DNA from: DUAG01 sp046756865 | GTDB taxonomy: Bacteria; Nitrospirota; Nitrospiria; SBBL01; JAADHI01 | Reading direction: 5' to 3' | Assembly: GCA_046756865.1 (NCBI GenBank) | Contig: JBHHXE010000017.1 | Location: 1-23,733, forward strand | Length of the DNA stretch: 23,733 nt | In this document: positions 7,652-15,922 of the stretch, piece after piece | Numbering within the stretch: the stretch's first letter is position 1 | Layout of the letters: each line of letters starts with the position of its first letter | Made by a program: the position numbers and the translations under genes | Notes under the pieces: generated by a model | Told to the model about the DNA's origin: nothing | What the model saw: the letters and a program-made list of their open reading frames with translations, nothing else | Databases searched by the model: none

Positions 7652-8225
7652 AGTATTTTCTGGAAAATTATCCGAGTTGCGTTCTGAAGCCCTTGTTGTC
7701 TCTTGTTTTGAAGATGTCCGACCCCTGGGAGGTTTGGCGGCTGAAATCGATTGGCTCTACGGGGGGATCATTTCACGCTTGATAATGCAGGATAAAATGA
7801 CCGGGGGCCTGGGTGAAACGCTTCTCCTTGCGCCACAAGATAAGCTCCAGGTGTCGAAGGTCGTCCTGATTGGATTGGGCGCATATGCGGCATACAGCTA
7901 TCCGCAAATAAAGTCCATTGCCAAACAACTGGTTGTCGTGATGGATGGTTTGAATGTGCGTGATCGGGCGGTTGAACTTCTCGTTCCGGACAGCCAGGAG
8001 ATTGACCTGACCCTTTCCGTTGAGTCTTTTTTGTCGGGCTGGCAGTCAGGAGTGGTGGGTAAGAAGAAACAAGGTTCCTTTGATCTGACCTTCGTGGTCG
8101 AGGAAGGAGAAGGGGCCAAACGCCTTCAACAGAAGATTCTTAATGATGGGAATCTTTGGAAAGGCAATTATTTTTTCGGATCGGGTGCCGACACCGGTTC
8201 TGCGTCATACTCTTTTTCTCAATAA
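7641..8225 (+). CDS. Free-standing M17 leucyl aminopeptidase N-terminal domain protein
   Basis: The 194-residue product resembles the macro-domain-like N-terminal part of M17 leucyl aminopeptidases: MQIKVFSGKLSELRSEALVV, a Gly-rich GGLAAEIDWLYGGIISRLI, then GGLGETLLLAP and VSKVVLIGLGAY. The catalytic C-terminal domain, with its two-metal site and NTDAEGR-type motif, is absent. Only 15 bases separate the stop from purB, so no remnant of that domain follows. The intact frame and tight packing (11-base overlap with nusB) argue for a real gene rather than a decayed peptidase. In full-length enzymes this domain helps hexamer assembly and some members bind nucleic acid; the role of a lone copy is unknown to me. 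The start at ATG 7641 was chosen because homology begins there; the adjacent GTG at 7638 is possible. Confidence 0.75.
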   Translation: MQIKVFSGKLSELRSEALVVSCFEDVRPLGGLAAEIDWLYGGIISRLIMQDKMTGGLGETLLLAPQDKLQVSKVVLIGLGAYAAYSYPQIKSIAKQLVVVMDGLNVRDRAVELLVPDSQEIDLTLSVESFLSGWQSGVVGKKKQGSFDLTFVVEEGEGAKRLQQKILNDGNLWKGNYFFGSGADTGSASYSFSQ

Positions 8226-8240
8226 GGTGGGATTACTTAC

Positions 8241-9539
8241 ATGATTGATCGATATAGTCGACCCCGGATGTCGGCAATCTGGACTTCAGCCCATAAGTAC
8301 GAGAAGTGGTTGGAGGTTGAGCTGCTTGCCTGTGAAGCTCTCGTTCATGAAGGAGAGGTTCCCGAAGCGGCCTTCAATACAATTCAATCAAAGGCAGTGA
8401 TTGATTCGGGCCGGATCGATGTTCTGGAAAAAGAGGTCAAACATGATGTGATTGCCTTTCTTTCTTCCATCACCGAAAAAGTCGGGGAAGAAGGACGGTA
8501 CCTCCACATGGGAATGACCTCCTCCGATGTGCTCGATACCGCTCTTGCGCTCCAGATGCGTGAGGCGGCGGATATCCTGATTGAAGACCTTGTTGCCCTC
8601 CTTGAACTTCTGAAAGAAAAAGCGTTGCAGTATAAAGAAACGATTATGATCGGACGCTCCCACGGTATCCATGGAGAACCGGTTACTTTCGGTCTGAAAA
8701 TAGCGATATGGTATGCGGAGATGGAACGCAACCTTATTCGAATGCGTCAGGCGAGGGAAATGATTTCGTTCGGGAAGATTTCGGGCGCGATGGGGACCTA
8801 TGCCCATCTTTCACCCTCCGTTGAAGACTATGTATGCAATAAGCTGGGCCTCAAGCCGGAACCGGTTTCAAATCAGATCGTTCAAAGAGACCGTCATGCC
8901 CAATACCTCCAGACGCTTGCCGTGATTGCGGCCAGTCTTGAGAAGTTTTCTGTCGAGATCCGGCACCTTCAGCGAACGGAGGTTCTTGAGGCGGAAGAGC
9001 CCTTTGAATCCGGGCAGAAGGGCTCTTCCGCGATGCCGCACAAACGGAACCCGGTGGGCTCAGAGAATATCTGTGGGCTGGCCCGTATCATTCGGTCGAA
9101 TGCCTCCGCTGCCCTTGAGGATATTCCCTTGTGGCATGAGAGAGATATCAGCCATTCTTCGGTTGAACGGATTATCCTTCCAGACAGTACAGTGTTGCTT
9201 GACTATATGCTCTTCCGATTTACGAAGATCCTGCGCGGTCTGGTCGTTTATCCAGACAGGATGCGCCAAAACCTTGAACGTACGGGTGGGACGCTCTTTT
9301 CGCAAAAAGTCCTGATCCGCCTCATTAAAAAAGGCATGGAGCGAGAGGAGGCTTATGCCTTGGTCCAGTCCAACGCGATGGCGGTCTATGAAAAAGGGGG
9401 ATTATTCAAAGAAGCCCTGAAGCGAGACGACAGGCTGTCCGTTTATCTGAGCGCGAAAGAAATAGACGCGTGTTTTGATCCGAAACAATATCTTCTGCAT
9501 ATGGATAGGGTCTATAAACGGGTTTTCCATGAAGGGTGA
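8241..9539 (+). CDS. purB: Adenylosuccinate lyase
   Basis: PurB acts twice in purine synthesis: it splits SAICAR to AICAR and adenylosuccinate to AMP, releasing fumarate each time. The superfamily signature GSSAMPHKRNPVGSENI is intact, with the catalytic serine at about residues 262-263. HMGMTSSDVLDTALALQM carries His89 and GRSHGIHGEPVTFG carries His141. At 432 residues it has the usual length of the shorter bacterial PurB class. AAGGTGGGA lies upstream of ATG 8241. It opens the purine genes of the window, with purS 32 bases downstream. Confidence 0.97.
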   Translation: MIDRYSRPRMSAIWTSAHKYEKWLEVELLACEALVHEGEVPEAAFNTIQSKAVIDSGRIDVLEKEVKHDVIAFLSSITEKVGEEGRYLHMGMTSSDVLDTALALQMREAADILIEDLVALLELLKEKALQYKETIMIGRSHGIHGEPVTFGLKIAIWYAEMERNLIRMRQAREMISFGKISGAMGTYAHLSPSVEDYVCNKLGLKPEPVSNQIVQRDRHAQYLQTLAVIAASLEKFSVEIRHLQRTEVLEAEEPFESGQKGSSAMPHKRNPVGSENICGLARIIRSNASAALEDIPLWHERDISHSSVERIILPDSTVLLDYMLFRFTKILRGLVVYPDRMRQNLERTGGTLFSQKVLIRLIKKGMEREEAYALVQSNAMAVYEKGGLFKEALKRDDRLSVYLSAKEIDACFDPKQYLLHMDRVYKRVFHEG

Positions 9540-9571
9540 TTGTTCCTGTTCAGTGTGATGATGGAGAAAGA

Positions 9572-9820
9572 ATGAAGGCAAGAGTTTATGTAATTCCGAA
9601 GGACGGGATTCTGGATCCCCAGGGCAAGGCGGTTGAACACGCGCTGACAGTTCTTGGTTTTAAGCAGGTGAGGGGTGTTCGTGTTGGGAGATTCCTGGAG
9701 GTCGATATGGATCCTACCGAAGGGGATACTTCTGAAAGAACGCTCAAAGAGATGTGTGAAAAACTCCTGGCAAATACCATTGTTGAAAGCTATCGCTATG
9801 AATTGGACCCGAAAGGTTGA
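9572..9820 (+). CDS. purS: Phosphoribosylformylglycinamidine synthase subunit PurS
   Basis: PurS is the small bridging subunit that joins PurQ to PurL so that ammonia from glutamine reaches FGAR. The 82-residue product begins MKARVYVIPKDGILDPQGKA and has VRVGRFLEVDM and CEKLLANTIVESYRYEL, all typical of the family. GGAG at 9563-9566 stands five bases before ATG 9572. The frame could extend to 9536, but that would overlap purB and lacks homology. Unusually, its partners purQ and purL are not next but more than 10 kb downstream, beyond a chemosensory block. Confidence 0.93.
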   Translation: MKARVYVIPKDGILDPQGKAVEHALTVLGFKQVRGVRVGRFLEVDMDPTEGDTSERTLKEMCEKLLANTIVESYRYELDPKG

Positions 9821-9884
9821 TCCGGGATTCCAGGCTGTTATTGGTCTGAAATTGGTTTGTCCTGTCGGAATAAAGTGATGAATT

Positions 9885-11078
9885 ATGAGCCTTGAAGGTC
9901 GTTTAGAAGATTTAGGTTTAGCGGATATCATTCAGATTATTGGTCTGAGCAAGCGCTCAGGTGTCTTGACGATTATCCAAAAGGAAGGAACGGGCCGCCT
10001 TGTTTTTAATAAGGGTTTGCTTATTTTCGGGACCTCGGACAGTGTCAGTCAGCTTGGCTATGTGTTGATCCGCAAGAATGTGATTACCATTGGGGAATTG
10101 GAGAAGGCACTGAAATTACAGCGCACGGGAAATGTGAGGCGCCCGGTTGGAACGATCCTGATCAAAATGGGGGCGATTACAAAGGAGTCGCTCCAAACTG
10201 AATTGAAAAGCCATTTGGCTGAAGTCCTTCGCGATTTTCTCAGTTGGGATACCGGATCTTTTCATTTTGAGCTTGGAAAAGTGATGGAAAACGATCCTAT
10301 CCTGGATGAGGGCTTGAATATGGATTTTCTCATGATGGAGGCAAGCCGTCTCCAGGATGAGTATAATCGTGAGCAGGAAGAGGTGAAGGCCGCCAAATCC
10401 CTGTCACTCAAAAAAGAGACACCGCCTGAGAAACCTCCGGCAACGCTTTCTCAAGAGAAAAGCGTGTCAACTGAGAGCCTTGTGTCTATTGTCGATGGTT
10501 CAAGCGCGTCGTTACCTTCTTCCGCTGATTCTGGAAAAGTGTCTTCCCGGGATGAGCTGTCCCTTTTGACTGCAATGATCGAAGAGATATCCGGGCCGAC
10601 GAGCCGAAGTGAAATTACATTACTCGTATTACGTTATGCGAGTGAGATCATGAATCGTGCGGTTGTCTTCCTGGTGAGGAAGGAGGATATGGTTGGACTG
10701 GGACAATTCGGGCTTTCCTTTAAAGATGAATCGGCTGATGAAAGAATCAGGCGCGTCCGCATCCCCTTAAACGAGTCGTCTCTCTTCAGAGAAATTACAG
10801 AAAAGAAGAACAGCTATAAGGGGGCGCTTGCGGAGGAAAAATGGCATCAATATTTTATAGAGCAAATCGGAGGAGGATGGCCCAAAGAGGTTTTCCTTGC
10901 ACCTTTGCTTAATGAGTCGAGGGTGATTGCCCTCCTTTACGGTGATAATCTGCCCCAGCAATCCACAATAAAAGATACGGATGGACTGGAAGTTTTTGTG
11001 AAAGTTGCCGGGTTTGCCTTTGGAAAGGCGATGCTGGAGAGAAAACTCCAAGAAGTCAACGATAAGAAAAGTTCATAG
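9885..11078 (+). CDS. DUF4388 (PATAN) and GAF-like domain protein
   Basis: The N-terminal part (residues 1 to about 100; MSLEGRLEDLGLADIIQIIG, GRLVFNKGLLIFG, LGYVLIRKNVITIGELEKAL) is a DUF4388/PATAN domain, a module named after cyanobacterial PatA and found in regulators of motility and development. Residues about 100-160 continue with a helical region, followed by a Ser/Pro/Lys-rich linker (about 165-220). From about residue 221 a GAF-like sensory domain follows (DELSLLTAMIEEISGPTSRS, LRYASEIMNRAVVFLV, VFLAPLLNESRVIALLYGDN). There is no transmembrane segment. It is the first gene of the chemosensory block, 64 bases after purS, with only a weak ribosome site. I infer a regulatory or scaffold role with the CheA pathway downstream; its ligand is unknown. 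Confidence 0.75.
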   Translation: MSLEGRLEDLGLADIIQIIGLSKRSGVLTIIQKEGTGRLVFNKGLLIFGTSDSVSQLGYVLIRKNVITIGELEKALKLQRTGNVRRPVGTILIKMGAITKESLQTELKSHLAEVLRDFLSWDTGSFHFELGKVMENDPILDEGLNMDFLMMEASRLQDEYNREQEEVKAAKSLSLKKETPPEKPPATLSQEKSVSTESLVSIVDGSSASLPSSADSGKVSSRDELSLLTAMIEEISGPTSRSEITLLVLRYASEIMNRAVVFLVRKEDMVGLGQFGLSFKDESADERIRRVRIPLNESSLFREITEKKNSYKGALAEEKWHQYFIEQIGGGWPKEVFLAPLLNESRVIALLYGDNLPQQSTIKDTDGLEVFVKVAGFAFGKAMLERKLQEVNDKKSS

Positions 11079-11091
11079 GGAGGGACCACAC

Positions 11092-11229
11092 GTGAACCCG
11101 CAGTGTAAACCGACCTCCTGCCTGACCAAGACATTCGATCTTTCCGCCTGGAGATCAGGTTCAAACAGGGGCTTTTTCGTGAAGGGTCTCTGTTTAGCTT
11201 GCACGGATTTCCCTCAAGGCGGGATTTAG
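11092..11229 (+). CDS. Possible 45-residue four-cysteine small protein
   Basis: A short frame starting with GTG 11092 and ending at TAG 11229 is preceded, at seven bases, by a strong Shine-Dalgarno sequence GGGAGGG (11078-11084) that begins on the last base of the previous stop codon. The product starts MNPQCKPTSCLTKTFDLSAW and ends in GLCLACTDFPQGGI. This gives a CX4C pair and a CX2C pair about 30 residues apart, which could hold one metal ion. cheA has its own ribosome site 41 bases later, so the first one is otherwise unexplained. I do not recognise a family. The alternative is an untranslated 190-base spacer. Codon use cannot be judged at this length. Confidence 0.45.
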   Translation: MNPQCKPTSCLTKTFDLSAWRSGSNRGFFVKGLCLACTDFPQGGI

Positions 11230-11269
11230 AACCGTAGAAACGCCCCAGCATAAAGGAGAATCGATAACG

Positions 11270-13327
11270 GTGAGCAGGAAAGACCCTGTCCTTCGTGAGT
11301 TTGCTCAGGAAGCAGAGGAGTTAATCGAGGTTCTCCACCGAAATCTACAATCGATTGAGACCCTCACAGATGCAAGGCAGGTTCGCCCCGAAACGATTAA
11401 TGCCATCTTCAGAGCGGCACATACCATAAAAGGGATGGCCGGGATGGCTGGTTTGAGCCCAGTCTCCCGATTGAGTCACCACCTTGAAGAATTGCTCGAT
11501 GATGTCCGGCTTGGAAAACGCTCTTTTTCTGAAGAGATCCGCGAGGTTTTAACGGACGGGACTCACCTTTTGCACACAATGATTGAATATGCCCTCGCGG
11601 GGAGAGATGAACCGGAGAGCGCTATTTTCGAGGAACACATCGTATCCATTCTTCGGGAAAAAACAGAAAAGCATGGTCCGGAACTTCTAGGAAAAATTGA
11701 CCTTGATCTCAAGGTTCTCGGTTTGATGACGGAATATGAATGTCATCGTCTTTATGAAACGGTGAGGCTGAACAAAACACTGTTCAAAGTTTCGGCAACT
11801 TTCAATCTGGAGTCTTTTGATACCGATTTATCGGCACTGAACGAGAAGCTTCAGAAACGTGGAGAGGTCATTGCCACACTTCCCGGAGAGGATTCTGTTG
11901 ATGAAGAGAAAATAGGCTTTTTTCTTCTGGTCGGGTGTCCTGCCGAGACCAAAACCTTGAGGTTGAGGACCAGGGCGAGGGGAGTCCATGTAAGCACCCG
12001 AAAGCTGAAGCCCCGGAAGAAAAAGGCCCCTCTTCCTTCTGCCAAATTAAAACCGGACAAACTGCCTCAGACGGATATTGGAAGTACTGTCCAGAATTTA
12101 TCGCCGACGGTCAGAGTTGATATTGAAAAACTCGACGGTCTCCTGGTGCTCGCAGGTGAGTTGGTTTTGAGCAAGACAGCCATCAATCACATTAGCCAGG
12201 AACTTCTGGCGGAGGCGGGTTTTGCCGGTCTTTCAAACGATCTCTTGAAGGCGTCTAAAATACTTGAAAAACGGATTAACGAATTTCACGAAAAGCTGCT
12301 GGAAGTCCGAATGGTCCCCATCGGGCAAATCTTTGACCGTCTTGTCCGGATGGTTCGTCGGCTTTCCAGGGATCTGGGTAAAAAGGTGAATCTGCTCATC
12401 TCCGGTGAGGAAACGCGGATGGATAAGTCGATGGTTGAAAACTTGACCGGACCACTCCTCCACTTGATATCTAATGCCCTGGACCATGGCATGGAAAGCC
12501 GGGAAGAACGCATCAAGGCCGGTAAACCTGAGCTGGGCACGATTTATCTTCGGGCCTGCCAGAAAGGGAATCGTGTCGTGGTTGAAGTGGAAGACGATGG
12601 ACGTGGGATTGATACCGGTTCTATATATAATAAAGCGTTGGAACGGGGGGTCATTGATCCTGATAAGGAATATTGTGAAGGTGACCGGATGAACCTCCTT
12701 TTTCTCCCCGGCTTTTCGACGCGGGATCAGGCGAACGAGGTTTCAGGCAGAGGCGTGGGCCTCGACGTGGTGGCCAAGTACATCTCAAGGCTCTCGGGTC
12801 TGGTCAGCGTTGAAACCGTTCTCGGACAGGGAACCCTTTTCACTCTGACTTTTCCGGTCACGCTGACGATTATCAAAGCGCTGATTGTAAATGTGGGCGT
12901 CGAGACCTTTGCCGTTCCCCTGAACGCTGTTTCTGAAAGCCTGATGATCTCGGCTAGGGAAATCAAGACGGTCGATATGAGAGAAACACTGAGGATCCGG
13001 GAGGATACCCTTCCACTGGTTCGGCTGTCAGAGTTTTTTTCCCTGAAGGAGCATCATGCTAAGGACAGGCTTTATGTGGTTGTTGTGGGTTCTGCTGAAA
13101 AGCGGGTTGGACTTGTCGTGAATATGATCGAAGGACAAAAAGAAATTGTGATTAAGTCTCTGGGAGGAATCTTAAAAGAGATCAAGGGGATTACGGGCGC
13201 CAGTGAACTTGGGGACCGCCAGACCATCCTTGTTTTGGATGTGGCGGCTTTGATAGATGAGTCCTTTCCCTCCGTAGTCACATGTCGCGGGCCTCATTCC
13301 GGCCCTCCCGGAGAGGAGAGGGTATGA
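11270..13327 (+). CDS. cheA: Chemotaxis-type sensor histidine kinase CheA
   Basis: CheA is the cytoplasmic kinase that MCP receptors control through CheW; it phosphorylates itself and then response regulators. Domains in order are: P1 phosphotransfer (1-110) with His51 in FRAAHTIKGMAGMAGLSPV; a middle domain (about 145-235, LGLMTEYECHRLYETVRL...FLLVGCP) in place of a clear CheY-binding P2; a basic linker; P3 dimerisation from about 280 (VDIEKLDGLLVLAGELV); P4 ATPase with N-box HLISNALDHGM (near 397), DDGRGID (near 441) and GRGVGLDVV (near 492); and P5, CheW-like, from about 540. All catalytic motifs are present in 685 residues. The start is GTG 11270 with AAAGGAG 11 bases ahead. It overlaps the next cheW by four bases. 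No methyltransferase or methylesterase gene accompanies it. Confidence 0.96.
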   Translation: MSRKDPVLREFAQEAEELIEVLHRNLQSIETLTDARQVRPETINAIFRAAHTIKGMAGMAGLSPVSRLSHHLEELLDDVRLGKRSFSEEIREVLTDGTHLLHTMIEYALAGRDEPESAIFEEHIVSILREKTEKHGPELLGKIDLDLKVLGLMTEYECHRLYETVRLNKTLFKVSATFNLESFDTDLSALNEKLQKRGEVIATLPGEDSVDEEKIGFFLLVGCPAETKTLRLRTRARGVHVSTRKLKPRKKKAPLPSAKLKPDKLPQTDIGSTVQNLSPTVRVDIEKLDGLLVLAGELVLSKTAINHISQELLAEAGFAGLSNDLLKASKILEKRINEFHEKLLEVRMVPIGQIFDRLVRMVRRLSRDLGKKVNLLISGEETRMDKSMVENLTGPLLHLISNALDHGMESREERIKAGKPELGTIYLRACQKGNRVVVEVEDDGRGIDTGSIYNKALERGVIDPDKEYCEGDRMNLLFLPGFSTRDQANEVSGRGVGLDVVAKYISRLSGLVSVETVLGQGTLFTLTFPVTLTIIKALIVNVGVETFAVPLNAVSESLMISAREIKTVDMRETLRIREDTLPLVRLSEFFSLKEHHAKDRLYVVVVGSAEKRVGLVVNMIEGQKEIVIKSLGGILKEIKGITGASELGDRQTILVLDVAALIDESFPSVVTCRGPHSGPPGEERV

Positions 13328-13797
13328 GCGGCCTGGCTAAGGAGACTGAAAAGGCACCAACGGGGGAGAGCGGGAGTCTGATTGAAGCCCTTACCTTCTG
13401 TCTGGATGGTGAGTCCTATGCAATCGAAACGGTTTCGGTTCAGGAAATTACAAAAATATTTGAAACAACCTTTGTTCCGGGGACGCCATCTTTTGTCAAG
13501 GGGATTGTCCCGATCCGGGGGAAGGTGATGCCTGTTTTTGATCTGCACGAGCGGCTTGGTTTATCTCCTTTCCTAAAGGGGAGGAACAGTCGCTTTGTGA
13601 TCTGTCAGGTCGAGGAGGGATCCTTTGCCTTTATGGTTGACCAAGTCCTGGATGTGGTTCAATTCATTGGAAGTCAGTTGAAGCGTCCCTCCCCCGGCGG
13701 GTTTTTCAATGAGTCCGGTTACGTCAAAGGGATTGTGGGGAGAAAAGGCCGTTTATTTATCCTTGTCGACTTTGAGAAGATATCAAGGTTGAATTAG
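13324..13797 (+). CDS. cheW: CheW-type coupling protein (first copy)
   Basis: A single CheW domain of 157 residues links CheA to receptors. Family landmarks are LTFCLDGESYAIETVSVQEI, VPGTPSFVKGIVPIRGKVMPVFDL, FVICQVEEGSFAFMVDQVLDV and GYVKGIVGRKGRLFILVDFEKI. ATG 13324 overlaps the cheA stop as ATGA and is preceded by GGAGAGGAGAGGG, so translation of the two is likely coupled. The frame is open back to 13282, but that region has no homology. A Ser/Thr/Glu-rich stretch of about 20 residues precedes the domain. Confidence 0.93.
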   Translation: MSGLAKETEKAPTGESGSLIEALTFCLDGESYAIETVSVQEITKIFETTFVPGTPSFVKGIVPIRGKVMPVFDLHERLGLSPFLKGRNSRFVICQVEEGSFAFMVDQVLDVVQFIGSQLKRPSPGGFFNESGYVKGIVGRKGRLFILVDFEKISRLN

Positions 13798-13800
13798 CCT

Positions 13801-13823
13801 CCAAGATCGGCGATTGATCTTGG
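13801..13823 (+). other. Perfect inverted repeat between cheW and the first MCP gene
   Basis: CCAAGATC (13801-13808) and GATCTTGG (13816-13823) form an 8-bp perfect stem with a 7-base loop, three bases after the cheW stop. There is no T tract, so it is not an intrinsic terminator. It may be an mRNA processing or stability element, or an operator. Confidence 0.4.
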
Positions 13824-13840
13824 GTAGATGGAACGAGGGA

Positions 13841-15853
13841 ATGAATCTTCAAAGACTCTTTCACTTTAATACCATGCGGGAAAAAGTACTTATCCCCATT
13901 CTTTTCCTGATGATCCTTATGATGGGGGGGCTCGGAGCAATGATGGGGATGAAGAACGATAAAGCCCTTCAAGCGATGAATGACGCAGCCGGGAATGAGG
14001 TTAGCACCTTGTTGAGCGGGATAGGTCGGCTCTATCTGGGCGATCCTCCGGCGCTGGAAGACCTTATCCGTAAAAGTCTTTTGGATCCCAATATCGTTTT
14101 TGCCGTTTTCTATGACAATAAAAACATGCCCCTGACCGGGACAAGTATGGTGCCGAAAGATCAAAGCGCTCTTTTGGTCTATGAACGCGAAATCCCGGAT
14201 GAGACGGGACAAATTCTCGGATATCTGAAACTCGGATACCGCCGGGAGATCCCGAGCCAGGTGAATCAGAGTCTATCCCGGGAGCTGATTATCAGTATAC
14301 TGGTTGCAATCACCTTTCTCGTCATCGGTGTCAATGCCCTTTTTCGGCGGACCAATCGCCCTTTCATGCAGCTTGTTGATGTTGTAGAAAAAGTGGCCCA
14401 GGGTGACTTGACTGTGCAAATGGAATCGGAACTCGCCGTGACCCGGGATGAAGTCGGCGTGCTGGGACAGGCTTTTTTTAAGATGTCGGCGGGCTTAAAG
14501 GGTGTGATCAAGCGGATTCAGGATGTTTCACAGGAGATTACTTCTGTTGCCGATCAGATTTCAGACAATACCCGGAGGCTGAGGCAGGGGGCCGTGCATC
14601 AGGCCGGGTCGACTGAAAAAACCTCTAATTCAGTCGAAGAGATGAATACCTCTGTCAAGAATATTGCAGAAAGTGTTGAGAGCCTCTCTGGTTCAGCCCA
14701 GTCCACGGCCACGTCACTCGGAGAGATGAGTACGGCAATCAGCCAGGTTGTGTCAAGTACGCGGACCCTTTCTTCATCGGTTGAAGAGACCGTATCCTCA
14801 CTTCAGGATATGTCTACCTCCATAAGCCAGATGGCTGAAAATACCGAATCGCTTGCCATGACGGCAGATGAAACTGCATCGTCGATCTCTCAGATGAATG
14901 GTTCGATAAAAGAGGTTGGACATAATGCGAAAGAATCGGCTCAACTGACCGAAAAAGTGAGCCGTGAGGCGGCTGAATTGGGAATGGGGGCGATTGAGAA
15001 GACCATTCAGGGAATGGATAAGATCAGACAAGCCGTGGAACAGTCATCCGAGGTGATCATAAAACTGAACAAGCGCTCAGAGCAGATCGGAAAGGTCTTG
15101 ACGATTATTGAGGAAGTAACCCGGAAGACAAACTTGTTGGCCTTAAATGCTGCAATCCTGGCGGCGCAGGCAGGCGATGAAGGTAAAGGTTTTTCTGTGG
15201 TGGGGGATGAGATTAAGAATCTGGCGGATCGAACAGCTGCGTCTACGCAGGAGATTGCCCAACTTATTCGAGACGTCCAGGTGGAAGCCAAAGACGCGGT
15301 AACAAAAACCCGGGAAGGGATTGATTCTGTTGAGGAAGGGAGTCGTCTTTCGATGGAGGCACGTGAATCATTCAGCAAAATCCTGGAACGTTCCCGGCGT
15401 TCTTCAGAAATGTCACGTCAGATTGAAAATGCCACGATTGAACAGGTGAGTGCAACAGGCCATGTGGCCCAGCTGATGGAGAAGGTGAACCTGGTGGTCA
15501 AACAGATTAACTTCGGGATGAAGGATCTGGAAAAGGGGATCGGTCAGATCATGTCTTCTTCCGAAAAGATGAAGGCGAATACCCTGCAGGTGAAGGCATC
15601 AACAGAAGAACAGGAGCGGGGAAGCAGGCAGATCAGGCATGCTGTGGAAAATGTGACACAACGGATACAGCAGATCGCCCATGCGATTAATGAGCAGAAA
15701 CATGGTGATGAGGTCATCGGAAAGGCGATTGTCGAAATCCATCAGATTACGCAGCTGAGTGTCAAAATGGTTGGGGAAATGAATCACGCCGTAGAAGGGC
15801 TTACTATTCAAGCGAACCTATTGAAAGGTGAAGTACAGCACTTTAAGATATAG
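13841..15853 (+). CDS. Membrane-bound methyl-accepting chemotaxis protein
   Basis: A receptor of about 670 residues. A first membrane segment (about 16-37, VLIPILFLMILMMGGLGAMM) is followed by a periplasmic region of about 110 residues (IGRLYLGDPPALEDLIRKSL, VFAVFYDNKNMPL, GYLKLGYRRE) that looks like a single Cache/PAS-type sensor. A second membrane segment (about 148-168) leads to a HAMP domain and a long helical signalling domain. The hairpin tip near residues 423-445 reads RKTNLLALNAAILAAQAGDE, where most MCPs have AAIEAARAGE. There is no C-terminal CheR-tethering pentapeptide. ATG 13841 (MNLQRLFHFNTMREKVL) was chosen because a charged segment leads directly into TM1, but its ribosome site is poor; TTG 13814 and ATG 13874 are alternatives. 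The ligand is unknown. Confidence 0.92.
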   Translation: MNLQRLFHFNTMREKVLIPILFLMILMMGGLGAMMGMKNDKALQAMNDAAGNEVSTLLSGIGRLYLGDPPALEDLIRKSLLDPNIVFAVFYDNKNMPLTGTSMVPKDQSALLVYEREIPDETGQILGYLKLGYRREIPSQVNQSLSRELIISILVAITFLVIGVNALFRRTNRPFMQLVDVVEKVAQGDLTVQMESELAVTRDEVGVLGQAFFKMSAGLKGVIKRIQDVSQEITSVADQISDNTRRLRQGAVHQAGSTEKTSNSVEEMNTSVKNIAESVESLSGSAQSTATSLGEMSTAISQVVSSTRTLSSSVEETVSSLQDMSTSISQMAENTESLAMTADETASSISQMNGSIKEVGHNAKESAQLTEKVSREAAELGMGAIEKTIQGMDKIRQAVEQSSEVIIKLNKRSEQIGKVLTIIEEVTRKTNLLALNAAILAAQAGDEGKGFSVVGDEIKNLADRTAASTQEIAQLIRDVQVEAKDAVTKTREGIDSVEEGSRLSMEARESFSKILERSRRSSEMSRQIENATIEQVSATGHVAQLMEKVNLVVKQINFGMKDLEKGIGQIMSSSEKMKANTLQVKASTEEQERGSRQIRHAVENVTQRIQQIAHAINEQKHGDEVIGKAIVEIHQITQLSVKMVGEMNHAVEGLTIQANLLKGEVQHFKI

Positions 15854-15922
15854 TGTCTGCTCGCCCTGTTTTTCCCCACGGCGGCATTGGTGTCGTTCTC
15901 GAATCTTAGGAATAAAAGGTAT

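Noticed and set aside
7641..8225. M17 N-domain gene as a frameshifted full aminopeptidase
   Set aside because: Only 15 bases separate its stop from purB and no peptidase-domain motif appears in another frame, so there is no remainder of a broken gene.
9821..9884. An insertion junction or attachment site between purS and the chemosensory block
   Set aside because: No direct or inverted repeat is shared with the cheY-purQ gap (20335-20359), and no integrase or tRNA is nearby.
11005..11229. A 74-residue version of the small protein starting at 11005
   Set aside because: The first 29 codons overlap the end of the DUF4388 gene without a ribosome site; the strong GGGAGGG points to GTG 11092 instead.
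14580..15850. Repetitive Ser/Glu/Thr pattern in the first MCP as a DNA repeat
   Set aside because: The periodicity is that of heptads in the MCP helical bundle and is not an exact nucleotide repeat.
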